35,813 nt of DNA from Streptomyces diastatochromogenes (GCA_001418405.1 LIQL01000243.1:1-35813); one strand, 5' to 3'. Positions 16,132 through 24,411 are shown, counted from the first letter of the stretch. Program-made: numbers and translations. The notes: generated by a model from the letters alone, not told the origin.

Positions 16132-17526
16132 ATGCCCCGGAAAGCCCTGGTGACCACGGCTGCGGCCGTGATGGTCCTGGCGCTCACGGCCCTGTCCCCG
16201 ATGTCCCCGTCCGCCCTCGCCCGGGCCCCGCAACGCACCGACGCGTCCGGCGAGCGCACCGCCGTCGTCTACCGCGTCCCCACCCACGACCGGCAGGACG
16301 CCCAGAAGCTGATCTCCTCCGGATTCGACCTGATCGAACGGCGCCAGGGCGACGACCTGTTCGTCATGGGCGACCCGTCCACGGCGACCGGGCTCCGCCG
16401 GCTCGGCTTCACCCCCACCGCCGTCGAGACGATCCAGCAGCCGCTGGCCCGCCAGCCCCGCGCGACGGGCGGCGGCGTCGACGACACCTACGACGGCGGT
16501 TACCACACCGTCGACGCGCACTACGCCCACCTCGACCAAGTCGCCGCCCAGCACCCGGACATGGCCAAGGTCGTCACCTACGGACAGTCCTGGCTCAAGC
16601 AGAAGGGACGCGGCGGACGCGACCTCAAGGCCATCTGCATCACCAAGATGAAGCAGGGCGACTGCCAGCTCGACCCGAAGGCGCCCAAACCGCGCTTCTT
16701 CCTGATGAGCCAGATCCACGCCCGCGAACTCACCACCGGGGAGGTCTCCTGGCGCTGGATCGACACCCTGACCAACGACTACGGCAAGGACCCCAAGATC
16801 ACCGCGCTGATGGACTCCACCGAGATGTGGGTCGTCCCGATCACCAACCCGGACGGCGTCGACATCGTCGCCCAGGGCGGTGACGACCCCATCCTCCAGC
16901 GCAAGAACGCCGACGACACCAAGGGCAACTGCGGCGCCAACGGCCAGATCGGCGTGGACCTCAACCGCAACGCGGGAACCCACTGGGGCGGCGCCGGCAC
17001 CTCCACGCAGCCGTGCAGCGAGGTCTACCGCGGCTCCGCCGCCGACTCCGAACCGGAGAACACCGCGCTGGAGGGCCTGTTCCGCAAGCTGTATCCGGCC
17101 GTGCGCACCGGCACCGGCGACAGCGATCCGGCGCCGGCCACCGCCAAGGGCCTCATGATCAGCCTGCACAGCGACGCGAGCATGGTCCTGCTCCCCTGGG
17201 AGGCCGACCACACCCTTCACACCGGCAACGACGCCGCACTGCGCGCCCTCGCCGGACGCCTCGGCTCACTCACCGGCTACCAGTCCGGGCAGGCCGGCGA
17301 GATCCTCTACGACGCGTCCGGCGGCACCGACGACTGGACGTACGACAAGCTGGGACTGGCCAGCTTCACCATCGAGATCGGCGACAGCGACGGACGCGGC
17401 TGCTCCGGCTTCACGCCGGCCTTCTCCTGCCAGGACAGCTACTTCTGGCCGAAGCTGAAGCCCGCCCTCCTCTACGCGGCGCAGCAGGCCACGGCGCCGT
17501 ACCGGACGTCGGCCAAGGGCCACTGA
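16132..17526 (+). CDS. Secreted M14-family zinc carboxypeptidase
   Basis: This 464-residue secreted metallopeptidase has an N-terminal signal peptide (about 1-30, SALA). A propeptide-like region (about 40-110) precedes the M14 domain (about 120-455). Zinc ligands are His196 and Glu199 in QIHARE, plus the later His in LMISLHSDA. DLNRN supplies the substrate-binding Asn-Arg, and FTIEIGD carries the catalytic Glu. It removes C-terminal amino acids from peptides outside the cell, as do the Streptomyces carboxypeptidases T/SG. Several Cys residues in the domain suggest disulfides. ATG 16132 has AAGG 7 bases upstream. It is followed by a bidirectional hairpin terminator and the convergent TetR gene. 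Confidence 0.95.
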   Translation: MPRKALVTTAAAVMVLALTALSPMSPSALARAPQRTDASGERTAVVYRVPTHDRQDAQKLISSGFDLIERRQGDDLFVMGDPSTATGLRRLGFTPTAVETIQQPLARQPRATGGGVDDTYDGGYHTVDAHYAHLDQVAAQHPDMAKVVTYGQSWLKQKGRGGRDLKAICITKMKQGDCQLDPKAPKPRFFLMSQIHARELTTGEVSWRWIDTLTNDYGKDPKITALMDSTEMWVVPITNPDGVDIVAQGGDDPILQRKNADDTKGNCGANGQIGVDLNRNAGTHWGGAGTSTQPCSEVYRGSAADSEPENTALEGLFRKLYPAVRTGTGDSDPAPATAKGLMISLHSDASMVLLPWEADHTLHTGNDAALRALAGRLGSLTGYQSGQAGEILYDASGGTDDWTYDKLGLASFTIEIGDSDGRGCSGFTPAFSCQDSYFWPKLKPALLYAAQQATAPYRTSAKGH

Positions 17527-17547
17527 CGCCCTCTCCCGAGCGTGCTG

Positions 17548-17569
17548 TGCCGTCGACGTACCGACGGCA
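17548..17569. terminator. Bidirectional terminator between convergent genes
   Basis: TGCCGTCG (17548-17555) and CGACGGCA (17562-17569) form a perfect 8-bp stem with a 6-base loop. It lies between the carboxypeptidase stop (17526) and the TetR stop (17570) and can serve both strands. Confidence 0.75.
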
Positions 17570-18208
17570 TCAGCCCGCACGGATCGCGTAGTTGAGCGCG
17601 CGTTCGCCCAGTGTGTCCTCGACGACGTCGAGGAGCTCCAGCAGGGCCGCGGCGATCGTGGCGGGCTTCTCGCCCGCCACGATCCGCCGTCCGATCTCGC
17701 CGTAGACCAGCGAGTGGAACCAGCCGATCTGACTGGCGACCACGCGCGGCGTCTGGTCCCCGGGCGCCGCGCCGGTCTCCTCGGTCAGGACCGTCACGAG
17801 TGCGTCGGTCATCTGCCGGCCGAGGTCCTCCAGCCGGGCGGTGAGCGTGGGCGCGGCCCGCATCATCTCGAAGACGGGGCCGAAGCCCGCGGTCAGGCCC
17901 ACCCTCCGGTCGCGCCGCCGCAGTTCGTCCCGCAGCCGGTCCAGCACGGCCCGCGCGGCGGACTCGCCGGGCTGCCGGTCGCGCACGATGTCGGCGAGCC
18001 GTTGCGGGGAGGCTTCGTCCGGCGGCAGGACCAGGTCCTCCTTCGCCGCGAAGTAGTTGTAGAGGGTGTTGACCGAGACGTCCGCCGCCGCCGCGACCTC
18101 GGCGATGGTGACCTTGTCGAAGCCCCGCGCCACGAACAGACCGAGCGCCACCTCGGAGATCCGCTGCCGCGTCTGCCGCTTCTTCCGCTCCCGCAGCCCT
18201 TCCGTCAC
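17570..18208 (-). CDS. TetR-family transcriptional regulator
   Basis: This 212-residue regulator has an N-terminal TetR DNA-binding domain (about 8-58). It contains ISEVALGLFVARGFDKVTI and the helix-turn-helix AEVAAAADVSVNTLYNYF, then KEDLV. The C-terminal ligand-binding part is helical with no recognisable ligand signature. It probably represses its own gene or neighbours. GTG 18208 is chosen because GAGGA lies 6 bases upstream and the domain begins at once; the longer open frame upstream is Arg-rich and does not look coding. It is convergent with the carboxypeptidase gene. The 525-base region upstream to the oxidoreductase gene holds no obvious target gene. Confidence 0.9.
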   Translation of the reverse strand: MTEGLRERKKRQTRQRISEVALGLFVARGFDKVTIAEVAAAADVSVNTLYNYFAAKEDLVLPPDEASPQRLADIVRDRQPGESAARAVLDRLRDELRRRDRRVGLTAGFGPVFEMMRAAPTLTARLEDLGRQMTDALVTVLTEETGAAPGDQTPRVVASQIGWFHSLVYGEIGRRIVAGEKPATIAAALLELLDVVEDTLGERALNYAIRAG

Positions 18209-18564
18209 GACACGTCCTCGGGCAGCCGCCTCGCGGATCCCCGCGCACGCGTGGCGAGGCGGTCCGCGCAGACGTCGCGCCCTTCGTCCGCAGCGCCGAC
18301 ACCGGGCTCCTCGCCCAGCCTCTCGGCGACGAGTGCCCGGCCCTCCGGCGCGGCCCCGACGCACTTCACCACGGAGCTCGCCAGGCACGGTCCGGAACCT
18401 GCGGAGACACGCCTACCATCGGTCCTGACCTGCGCACATGACTCTTCCACGGTCTTTCACGTTCCCGCCGGCTCGTGCAGTCGATTCTTCCCAGGCCCTC
18501 CCCAACGGCCCGGACGCTCCCAAGCGCTCTCCGAATTCGCCTGTTACGGAGGGGTTTCGGACGC
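18209..18564. other. Intergenic region upstream of the TetR gene
   Basis: This stretch of 356 bases has no supported gene. It must hold the promoter of the minus-strand TetR gene and possibly one for the two tiny ORFs at 18565-18746. From about 18430 it is less GC-rich than its surroundings. No clear TetR dyad was found. Confidence 0.35.
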
Positions 18565-18654
18565 ATGATCTCCCGTCAGTGGTCCGTCGTGCCGGAGGAG
18601 AGCAGAAGAACAGGCAAGCAGACAACCGGTGAACCGACGGAAGGAAGGGCATGA
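18565..18654 (+). CDS. Possible 29-residue small protein
   Basis: This short ORF reads MISRQWSVVPEESRRTGKQ and onward to a TGA at 18652. GGAGG lies 12 bases before ATG 18565, rather far. Its stop overlaps the start of the next small ORF as ATGA, typical of translational coupling. No family is recognised and the ORF may be a chance frame. It ends 80 bases before the convergent oxidoreductase stop. Confidence 0.25.
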   Translation: MISRQWSVVPEESRRTGKQTTGEPTEGRA

Positions 18655-18746
18655 GCAGGAGGAGTCTAGCCTCCGGTGGTACGCGGGCGGCGAGCGACCG
18701 GCCCGTGGGAGGGCCGGTCGGATCGCGGGCCGGTCAGGTGTCGTAG
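18651..18746 (+). CDS. Possible 31-residue small protein overlapping the previous ORF
   Basis: This ORF begins MSRRSLASGGTRAASDRP after GGAAGGAAGG, an excellent purine-rich ribosome-binding site 1-2 bases before the ATG and so partly too close. It overlaps the upstream ORF by 4 bases and the convergent oxidoreductase gene by 13. It also runs through the hairpin at 18695-18720, which argues against it. No function can be suggested. Confidence 0.2.
   Translation: MSRRSLASGGTRAASDRPVGGPVGSRAGQVS
18695..18720. terminator. Terminator hairpin downstream of the FAD oxidoreductase
   Basis: CGACCGGCCC (18695-18704) pairs perfectly with GGGCCGGTCG (18711-18720) around a 6-base loop. It is 13 bases beyond the stop of the minus-strand oxidoreductase gene, as expected for its terminator. 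Confidence 0.75.
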
Positions 18747-20254
18747 TCGGATTTGGTGGCGGTGTAGTAGGTGTCGAGCATGTGGGCGAGTTCCGGGAAG
18801 GCCGGTATGTAGGCGAGGACCTCCGGGGGCGGGGTGATGGTGTCGTGGGTCTCCTCGGCTACGGCTCGGTACTTCGCCTCGTACATCGGGTCGAGGTGGA
18901 CGGGCCATTCGACGGGCATCGACCAGTTCCATTCGTGGCCGATGGCCAAGCGGTGCACGGTGGCGTGACGGACGGTCTCCTGCCGGCTCATGGTCCGGAT
19001 CGGTGGCCGGGTCGGCCGGAAGAGTCCGATCTCCGGCATGGACGGCGTCCCGCCGGTGATCCAGTCGGCCATCTCGGTGGCCAGGAGCGGAGAGGTGTGC
19101 AGGCCGTCGCGGAAGGTGCCGGTCATCAGCCACAGGCCGGCCAGGCGGGTTTCGCCCAGTAGCGGGTGGCCGTCCAGTGTCATGGGACGGTTCCCGACGC
19201 GGGTGGTGGTGATGTCGCTGAACCACAGGTCCCTGCGGAGTTGTCTGGCGGCACAGTCCAGCAAGAAGGCCAGGTCGCGGACGCTCGGGTCGCTCCCGGG
19301 CCGGGGCCGGGTGGTGTTGGTGGCGCCCACGTACACCTGGCTCGGGCCACGTGGCACGGTGTGCAGACCGCATCCGAAGGAACGGTTCGGGGTGCGCACG
19401 ACGCAGTCCGGCGGCGCGGCCCCTGGGCCGTTCGACAGGACCACGGAGACACCGAATCCGCTGATCAGCCGAGGGATGGGCGCGGCGATGTCCGGGGGCA
19501 AGGTGTCCAGGAGCGTCTGCGAGCCCACTCCCGCGGCGAGCACCACCCGCCCACCGGCCAGGACCGTTCCGTCCGCCAGGGCGACACCCTTGACCTCGCC
19601 CGAGCCGTGCACGACGCGGACGGCGTGCTCCGGGACCTGGAGTCCGCCCAGGCGGCCGACGGCCGACGACAGCGCGTCCAGCAGCGCGCCGGCGTCGACG
19701 CCGTGCTCACCAGGAATGAACAGGCCGCCCAGCGGCCGGGCGGTCGGCTGCGGGTCCAACCAGGGCACGACCTCGACCGGGTCGACGACTTCGTAGGGCT
19801 CCTCGTAGTGTTCCAACGCCGAGCGGATCGCCGTCATCGCGGTGTCGTCGATCTCCGCCATCCCGATCGCGTTGTGGAGGACGACCGTGCCGCGCGCACA
19901 CCGCACCGCACCGCCCCCGCCGTCCTCCGCCAACTCCGCGAGCCAGTCCTCCCACATCCGGGCCGCGGCCACGTCCAACTCCAGCTTGGCCCGGCCGTGG
20001 ACGGTGGCCGTCGTCGTCGCGGTCACCTCCCCGAAGCACCCGTTCATCGCCCCGGCGGCCGTCGACGCCGCCATCGGGCGGCGCCCGTCGCCGACGACGA
20101 CCACCCGCAGTCCCCGTCGCAGCAACACCACGGCCAGGGACAGCCCCAGCACACCGTTGCCGACCACCACCACGTCGAACGTCACCGCACGGTCATCCAC
20201 ATCCCCCGCACCCGTCCCGACAACGGCCATGTCCTCGCTCGTGGAAGCAACCAT
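18734..20254 (-). CDS. FAD-dependent oxidoreductase (DAO/glycine oxidase-like)
   Basis: This flavoprotein of about 506 residues has the N-terminal FAD-binding motif VVVVGNGVLGLSLAVVLLRRG (abridged: GNGVLGLS; about 28-48). The ADP-binding Asp/Gly follow in VVVVGDGRRP. The FAD-contacting segment STAAGAMNG, the middle VVLAAGVGSQ motif and the late GLWLMTGTFRDGLHTSP segment all match D-amino-acid/glycine oxidase-like enzymes. It probably oxidises an amine or amino acid. The C-terminal ~100 residues, after the usual DAO end, are rich in His, Trp and Pro and are not recognised. ATG 20254 is preferred, with GAGG 9 bases upstream; in-frame ATG 20263 is also possible. It is monocistronic by position, with no imino-acid partner gene beside it. 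Confidence 0.85.
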   Translation of the reverse strand: MVASTSEDMAVVGTGAGDVDDRAVTFDVVVVGNGVLGLSLAVVLLRRGLRVVVVGDGRRPMAASTAAGAMNGCFGEVTATTTATVHGRAKLELDVAAARMWEDWLAELAEDGGGGAVRCARGTVVLHNAIGMAEIDDTAMTAIRSALEHYEEPYEVVDPVEVVPWLDPQPTARPLGGLFIPGEHGVDAGALLDALSSAVGRLGGLQVPEHAVRVVHGSGEVKGVALADGTVLAGGRVVLAAGVGSQTLLDTLPPDIAAPIPRLISGFGVSVVLSNGPGAAPPDCVVRTPNRSFGCGLHTVPRGPSQVYVGATNTTRPRPGSDPSVRDLAFLLDCAARQLRRDLWFSDITTTRVGNRPMTLDGHPLLGETRLAGLWLMTGTFRDGLHTSPLLATEMADWITGGTPSMPEIGLFRPTRPPIRTMSRQETVRHATVHRLAIGHEWNWSMPVEWPVHLDPMYEAKYRAVAEETHDTITPPPEVLAYIPAFPELAHMLDTYYTATKSDYDT

Positions 20255-20359
20255 GCGCGGCATCCTCGCAACACATCCGAGCCCCCGCCAGACCGCCTCG
20301 GCATCCGGAGCGGAGGCCCCTTCAGCAGGATGGGGGGCCGGCGAGGTCGTCCTGGCGCG

Positions 20360-21091
20360 TCACGTGGGGAGTCCGTGTTCGCGCAGGGGCCCGACGTGCC
20401 AGTCATGAGCCTGGCAGGCGTCGAGTATCCCCGGCAGCGCCCGGAGGGTGGTGCGCCAGGAGCCGGTGGCGGAGGTGCAGTCGGAGTCGTGGAGCAGGAT
20501 GGTGCCGCCGCCGCGCAGGTCCCGCAGAACGGTGCTCCGGACGGAGTGTGGGGTGGCCCGTTTGCGCCAGTCCTCGCCCCAGCAGGTCCACAGCACCGGG
20601 GTCAGCCCGAGGCGGCGGCAGGCGAGATGGGTTGCTGTGGTCATCACCCCGTACGGGGGCCGGAAGAGCGTCGGTGCTCGTCCGGTGACGTCGGCCACCG
20701 CATCGCGGGCGCGGGCGATGTCGTCCCGGGTGGCGCGGGGGCCGCGGAGCAGCAGGGGACGGTGGTCCCATCCGTGGACGGCGAGCTCGTGCCCGGCGTC
20801 GGCCATCTCCTTCGCCAGGCCGCGCGAGCGGACCAGCATCGAACCGAGCAGGAAGAAGGTGGCCCGGATCCCGCGTGCCTCAAGGAGGCGGAGGAAGTGC
20901 GGGGTTGCGAGGTGGTCGGGTCCGTCGTCGAAGGTGAGGGCGACGTGGTCGGGATGGCCCTGTCCGGCCAGGCGGGGCATGGTCGCGTTGCGCAGCGGTC
21001 CGAACGTGGAGATCACGGGTGCGGCGTGCAGGGCGGCGAGCCCCGGCAGGACCGTGCCCGAGGCGAGGAGCGCGGGGCGGGCCGGGGTCAT
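20360..21091 (-). CDS. CE4-family polysaccharide deacetylase
   Basis: This 243-residue NodB-domain protein has the CE4 motifs in order: TFDDGPD (catalytic base and metal Asp, about 52-58), HGWDHRP (metal His pair, about 104-110), RPPYG (about 140-145) and a C-terminal ILLHDSD. It probably removes acetyl groups from N-acetylglucosamine-type sugars. A hydrophobic N-terminus (LLASGTVLPGLAALHAAPV) suggests an envelope location, by a weak signal or anchor. Its ATG overlaps the TGA of the upstream glycosyltransferase as ATGA, so the two are translationally coupled. Inferred role: to deacetylate the product of that glycosyltransferase, perhaps a GlcNAc-lipid, giving a cationic glycolipid. Confidence 0.9.
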   Translation of the reverse strand: MTPARPALLASGTVLPGLAALHAAPVISTFGPLRNATMPRLAGQGHPDHVALTFDDGPDHLATPHFLRLLEARGIRATFFLLGSMLVRSRGLAKEMADAGHELAVHGWDHRPLLLRGPRATRDDIARARDAVADVTGRAPTLFRPPYGVMTTATHLACRRLGLTPVLWTCWGEDWRKRATPHSVRSTVLRDLRGGGTILLHDSDCTSATGSWRTTLRALPGILDACQAHDWHVGPLREHGLPT

Positions 21092-22416
21092 CGGTCGTCC
21101 CGGTCCAAGTAGTGGGCGACGGTGGTGAAGTGGGTGGGGGCCTTGGCGTACGCGTAGGTCAGGGGCGCGGCGACGCCGAGCGAGAGGGTGGCTGCTGCGG
21201 TGGTGGCGGCCAAGGCGAGCCGCCGCCTGCCCGGCTGGCGCACCGCGGGCGACGGCGCGGTGGGTCTGGGCCGGCGTCCGATGCGGGCGGCGATGGCGGG
21301 TACCGGGCCGGAAGCGGCTCGGTGCAGGGCGATGCCTGCCTCGCGTTGGGCTGTGCCTCGTGGCCCGTGCAGAAGCTCGGTGAGCACGGGGCGCAGCCCT
21401 TCGGTGGTACGGATCCACGCCGCCAGGCCCGCCTCCTCCAGCGCTCGGGCGTTGGTGCGGCCGTGGCCGGGGATGCAGCGGTAGCTGGCCACCGGTAGCC
21501 CGGAGGCGAATGCCTCCAACGAGGTCAACCCGCCGGCGTTTTGGACCAGCACGTCGCAGGCGTGCATCAGGCCGGGCATGTCGTCCACCCAACCGAAGGC
21601 GTGGGCGATGCCGTCCTGCCGCAGCTGCTCGGCGAGGGCCTGGTTTCGCCCGCACACCACCACCGGCGTCGCGACCTTCGTCGCCCGTATCTCGGCGGCG
21701 GCCTGCCGTACGGCTCCGACGCCCCAGGACCCGGCGACCAGCAAGGCCAGGGGTGTGTGCTCGGGAAGGCCGAACCGGGCCCGCGCGGCGGATCGTTGCC
21801 CGCCGACGACGGGCGTGAAGCGGGCATCGGTGACCGGGCCGACGACGGTGACGGCGGCCGCGCCCTGGACGTGGGCCTGGGCCGCGGGTATCGGGTGGAC
21901 GGCCAGGTGCGCGTCGATGCCGGGGGCGACCCAGAGGGCGTGGACGGAGAAGTCGGTCAGGAAGGTGAAGGCCGGCACCTCCAGCGCGCCGCGCCGTCGC
22001 AGCGTGCCGAGGACCTGGCTGGCTCCCGGGTAGGTCGAGACGACCGCGGTCGTGTCCTGCGGGATCGCGGCCAGGGTGCGGTGTTCGGCGCTGCGCAACA
22101 GCGCCCGCCAGACCGCACCGGGACGCGAAGCGTGCTCCGTGGCCTGGTAGAGGCGTTGGTAGCCCTCCGGAGCCCGGGTCAGCAACCGGAGGTAGGCGCC
22201 GCGCAGCAGCTTGCCGAGGCGTGCGGGCAGGAGGTCGAGGAAGTCGTACCGGTCCACCCGGTACCCCTGCGCGGCCAGCCGGGCGGTCAGCCCGTCGGCC
22301 GCCCCGTCATGGCCTGCGCCGACGCTCGCGGAGATGACGGCGATGCGGCGACTGCCCGTCTCCTGCGGTCCTGCGGCGGGAGGCGAGCCCGGCAGCAGTT
22401 CGTGACGCTCGGGCAC
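21088..22416 (-). CDS. MGDG-synthase-like glycosyltransferase (GT28) with C-terminal membrane segment
   Basis: This 442-residue protein has the MGDG synthase/UgtP-type fold. An N-terminal ISASVGAGHDGAADGL motif (about 28-43) is the lipid-acceptor side. The donor-binding half has LLVAGSWGVGAV, VVCGRNQAL and the sugar-nucleotide motif VQNAGGLTSLEAFASGLPV (about 293-311). Such enzymes move a sugar from a UDP-sugar to a lipid such as diacylglycerol. A C-terminal hydrophobic segment (about 398-424) may tether it to the membrane. GTG 22416 has AGGAGG 10 bases upstream. It overlaps the deacetylase gene by 4 bases. A BlaI-like dyad (22555-22567) lies 139 bases upstream. Substrate identity is inferred. 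Confidence 0.88.
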   Translation of the reverse strand: MPERHELLPGSPPAAGPQETGSRRIAVISASVGAGHDGAADGLTARLAAQGYRVDRYDFLDLLPARLGKLLRGAYLRLLTRAPEGYQRLYQATEHASRPGAVWRALLRSAEHRTLAAIPQDTTAVVSTYPGASQVLGTLRRRGALEVPAFTFLTDFSVHALWVAPGIDAHLAVHPIPAAQAHVQGAAAVTVVGPVTDARFTPVVGGQRSAARARFGLPEHTPLALLVAGSWGVGAVRQAAAEIRATKVATPVVVCGRNQALAEQLRQDGIAHAFGWVDDMPGLMHACDVLVQNAGGLTSLEAFASGLPVASYRCIPGHGRTNARALEEAGLAAWIRTTEGLRPVLTELLHGPRGTAQREAGIALHRAASGPVPAIAARIGRRPRPTAPSPAVRQPGRRRLALAATTAAATLSLGVAAPLTYAYAKAPTHFTTVAHYLDRDDR

Positions 22417-22554
22417 GGTCGATCAGCCTCCTGACGGAATACAGGGCGCGAGGCGGGCACGCCCCGGGCGGGCGGCACCAGGCGCAGGCCGAGGCCGCGC
22501 CTCTCCGCGAATCCGAGCCATGACTGATCGCGACAGTGCCGAGGACCGAAGCTA

Positions 22555-22567
22555 CTACATGATGTAG
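22555..22567. promoter_or_regulatory. BlaI/MecI-like operator dyad upstream of the glycosyltransferase operon
   Basis: CTACAT (22555-22560) and ATGTAG (22562-22567) form a perfect 13-bp dyad containing TACA-N3-TGTA, in an AT-rich island. BlaI/MecI-family repressors bind TACA/TGTA dyads, usually with a 2-base spacer, so the 3-base spacer here is a caveat. It sits in the 289-base gap between the M56 gene stop and GTG 22416. A BlaI-type repressor is encoded 1.2 kb away. No clear -10/-35 pair was recognised around it. The rest of the gap shows nothing else. Confidence 0.55.
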
Positions 22568-22705
22568 AACTTGGGGAATGGGAACCCTGCCCGAGGGGGC
22601 AGTGGACTCTCGAAGGCCGGGGCGTCGGGGCGCCGGACCGGGCAAACGACCGGAGTGCGCGGAGCAGGGCCGGCGGCGGGTGGGTGAGCGCGCCCGCGGC
22701 GCCGG

Positions 22706-23719
22706 CTACGACTGGCGCTCTGCGTGCCCTCGTCGATCCCGGTCCGCGCAGCACGCCCCCGGCCGGACGCCGTGGTCAGCCGGCCAGGGGCGCACGATGT
22801 CGAGGTACGGCGCACACCGTGCCCACTGTGCGTTGTCCAGCATCCGGTCGTTGTCGGATGCGGCATTGGCCAGGCTCGCACAGCAGAGAACCAACAGCAG
22901 GCCGCCCGCCGCGAACGGCAATCTCCGACGGGCAGGAGGCGGCGAGAGCAGGGCCTTCACCCGTTGCGGCACCGCCCCGCCGGTTGCGGCCAGTGCCGGG
23001 GGGCGGGACGCTGCTGCCGAGGCGAGCGCGGCGCGCCCGACAGCTTGCGCGACGACCCTGCGGTCCCCGACCCGCGCCGCGGCGTCCTCGTCGGCCCAAC
23101 GCTCCAGGACGAAACCACCGGTGGAAGCCAGCGGCCACAGCAGCGGATTCAAGGCCGCGGCAAGCCGCCAGAGCACCTGGAAGGCATGGTGTCGCCCGGC
23201 CAGATGCGCCCGCTCGTGCGCGAGCAGGGCCGCACGTTCACCGTCGTCCAGGCAGCGCAGCATCCCCCGGGACACCACGATCCGCCCCGGCTTCCCGGGC
23301 AGCGTGAAGGCCAGCGGAACGTCGTCGTCGACGACGGCCAACTCCGCCCGCCCGGGCAGGTCGGCGCACTCCTGCCGCGCCCGCACCAGATGGCGAACCT
23401 GGCGTACCGCGGCCACGCCCAACGAGACGACGCCCGCCGCCAGTGCCAGGGCGCTGCCGGCCGCGACGGCGAGGTAGACCGGGTCCTCGGCGCGCAGGAC
23501 GGCCACGGACCAGTGCCCTTCCCTCGCGATCTGCGGAATTTGTGCCACGCCGGTGAACGCCAGCAGGGCGAGCGATCCGGTCCAGCCGACCGCCGTGACG
23601 AGCGCCACGCAGACCAACGCCCAGGCGGCCGGGCGTGGCCGCAGCCGACGCGCGAGGGGCGGCGCCAGCGCCGCGAGTGCGGCGGTGACGAGGACCGGGA
23701 CATAGACGCTGACCAGCAC
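22706..23719 (-). CDS. M56-family membrane metallopeptidase (BlaR1/MecR1-like, no sensor domain)
   Basis: This 337-residue protein has hydrophobic helices near residues 3-20, 32-57 and 82-104. A cytoplasmic zinc peptidase part follows with HERAH (168-172, zinc ligands His168 and His172, catalytic Glu169) and a probable third ligand Glu206 in VLERWADEDAA. One more helix lies at about 268-290. It lacks the penicillin-binding sensor domain of BlaR1/MecR1, as do many actinobacterial M56 proteins, so the signal is different or senses through the membrane. It should cleave the partner repressor. The GTG start lies 4 bases after the BlaI stop, so the pair is cotranscribed. Confidence 0.88.
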   Translation of the reverse strand: MLVSVYVPVLVTAALAALAPPLARRLRPRPAAWALVCVALVTAVGWTGSLALLAFTGVAQIPQIAREGHWSVAVLRAEDPVYLAVAAGSALALAAGVVSLGVAAVRQVRHLVRARQECADLPGRAELAVVDDDVPLAFTLPGKPGRIVVSRGMLRCLDDGERAALLAHERAHLAGRHHAFQVLWRLAAALNPLLWPLASTGGFVLERWADEDAAARVGDRRVVAQAVGRAALASAAASRPPALAATGGAVPQRVKALLSPPPARRRLPFAAGGLLLVLCCASLANAASDNDRMLDNAQWARCAPYLDIVRPWPADHGVRPGACCADRDRRGHAERQS

Positions 23720-23723
23720 AGGG

Positions 23724-24149
23724 TCACCGATTCCTGGCGGAGCGCCCGCCCTCGGCGGGTGGTTCCCCGTGCCCGGTCAGCAACTGTTGCAGCAGGTTCT
23801 CGTCCTGCACGGACAGCTCGGAGACGAAACGGGCCAGCACCGCCTCACGGTCGGAGCCACCCTCCAGCAGCGAGTGCATGCGTTGGGCCGTATGAGACGC
23901 CTCGTCGCGGGCCGGCTCGTAGGCGTACCCGCGACCCTCGCGGTGCCGGAGGACCACGCCCTTGTCGTGCAGCCGCGACAGGATGGTCATGACCGTCGTG
24001 TAGGCCAGGTCGCCCGGCAGTCGCTCCTGCGTCTCGCGCGCGGTCAGCGGACCGCGAGCGGCCCAGAGCGTGGCGAGCACGTCGCTCTCCAGTTCACCGC
24101 GTGCCCGCCTGCCGGATCCCTGACGGGCCTCCTCGCCTCTTCCGCTCAC
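23724..24149 (-). CDS. BlaI/MecI/CopY-family winged-helix repressor
   Basis: This 141-residue protein has the BlaI-family winged helix (about 15-95): GELESDVLATLWAARGPLTARE, the recognition part AYTTVMTILSRLHDKGVV, and the wing HREGRGYAYEPA. The C-terminal helical part (about 95-130) provides dimerisation and the site where an M56 partner cuts. It represses target promoters until cleaved. GTG 24149 is chosen because AAGG lies 8 bases upstream. It is 4 bases upstream of the M56 gene. A candidate operator is found before the glycosyltransferase operon; no TACA/TGTA dyad was seen before its own start. Confidence 0.9.
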   Translation of the reverse strand: MSGRGEEARQGSGRRARGELESDVLATLWAARGPLTARETQERLPGDLAYTTVMTILSRLHDKGVVLRHREGRGYAYEPARDEASHTAQRMHSLLEGGSDREAVLARFVSELSVQDENLLQQLLTGHGEPPAEGGRSARNR

Positions 24150-24181
24150 CGCTATCGCCTTCCTTCGCCATCCGTCCGCAC

Positions 24182-24187
24182 AGGCTA
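24182..24187 (-). promoter_or_regulatory. Probable -10 element for the BlaI/M56 operon
   Basis: TAGCCT on the minus strand matches TANNNT and would give a transcript start about 26 bases before GTG 24149. No -35 box or BlaI-type dyad is visible here, which suggests weak or no autoregulation. Confidence 0.3.
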
Positions 24188-24411
24188 CTCGGCCACCTTC
24201 CGGCCGCGATCCGCCTCCCGCGGTGACCAGGCAAGCGGGAAAGCGGCCCTCGCGCCCGACGATGGCCGGCCTTGGCCCAAGGCACGGGACGTCCGCTGCG
24301 GCCGAGGTCAAGCGGGAGTGCCGGGCATGGAGCCTCGGCGCAGGGCGGAGCCTCTTTGCGCTTGGGGCTGCTCCCGCACGGCCTGCATCGGCGACTCTGC
24401 GCCCGGGGCGG

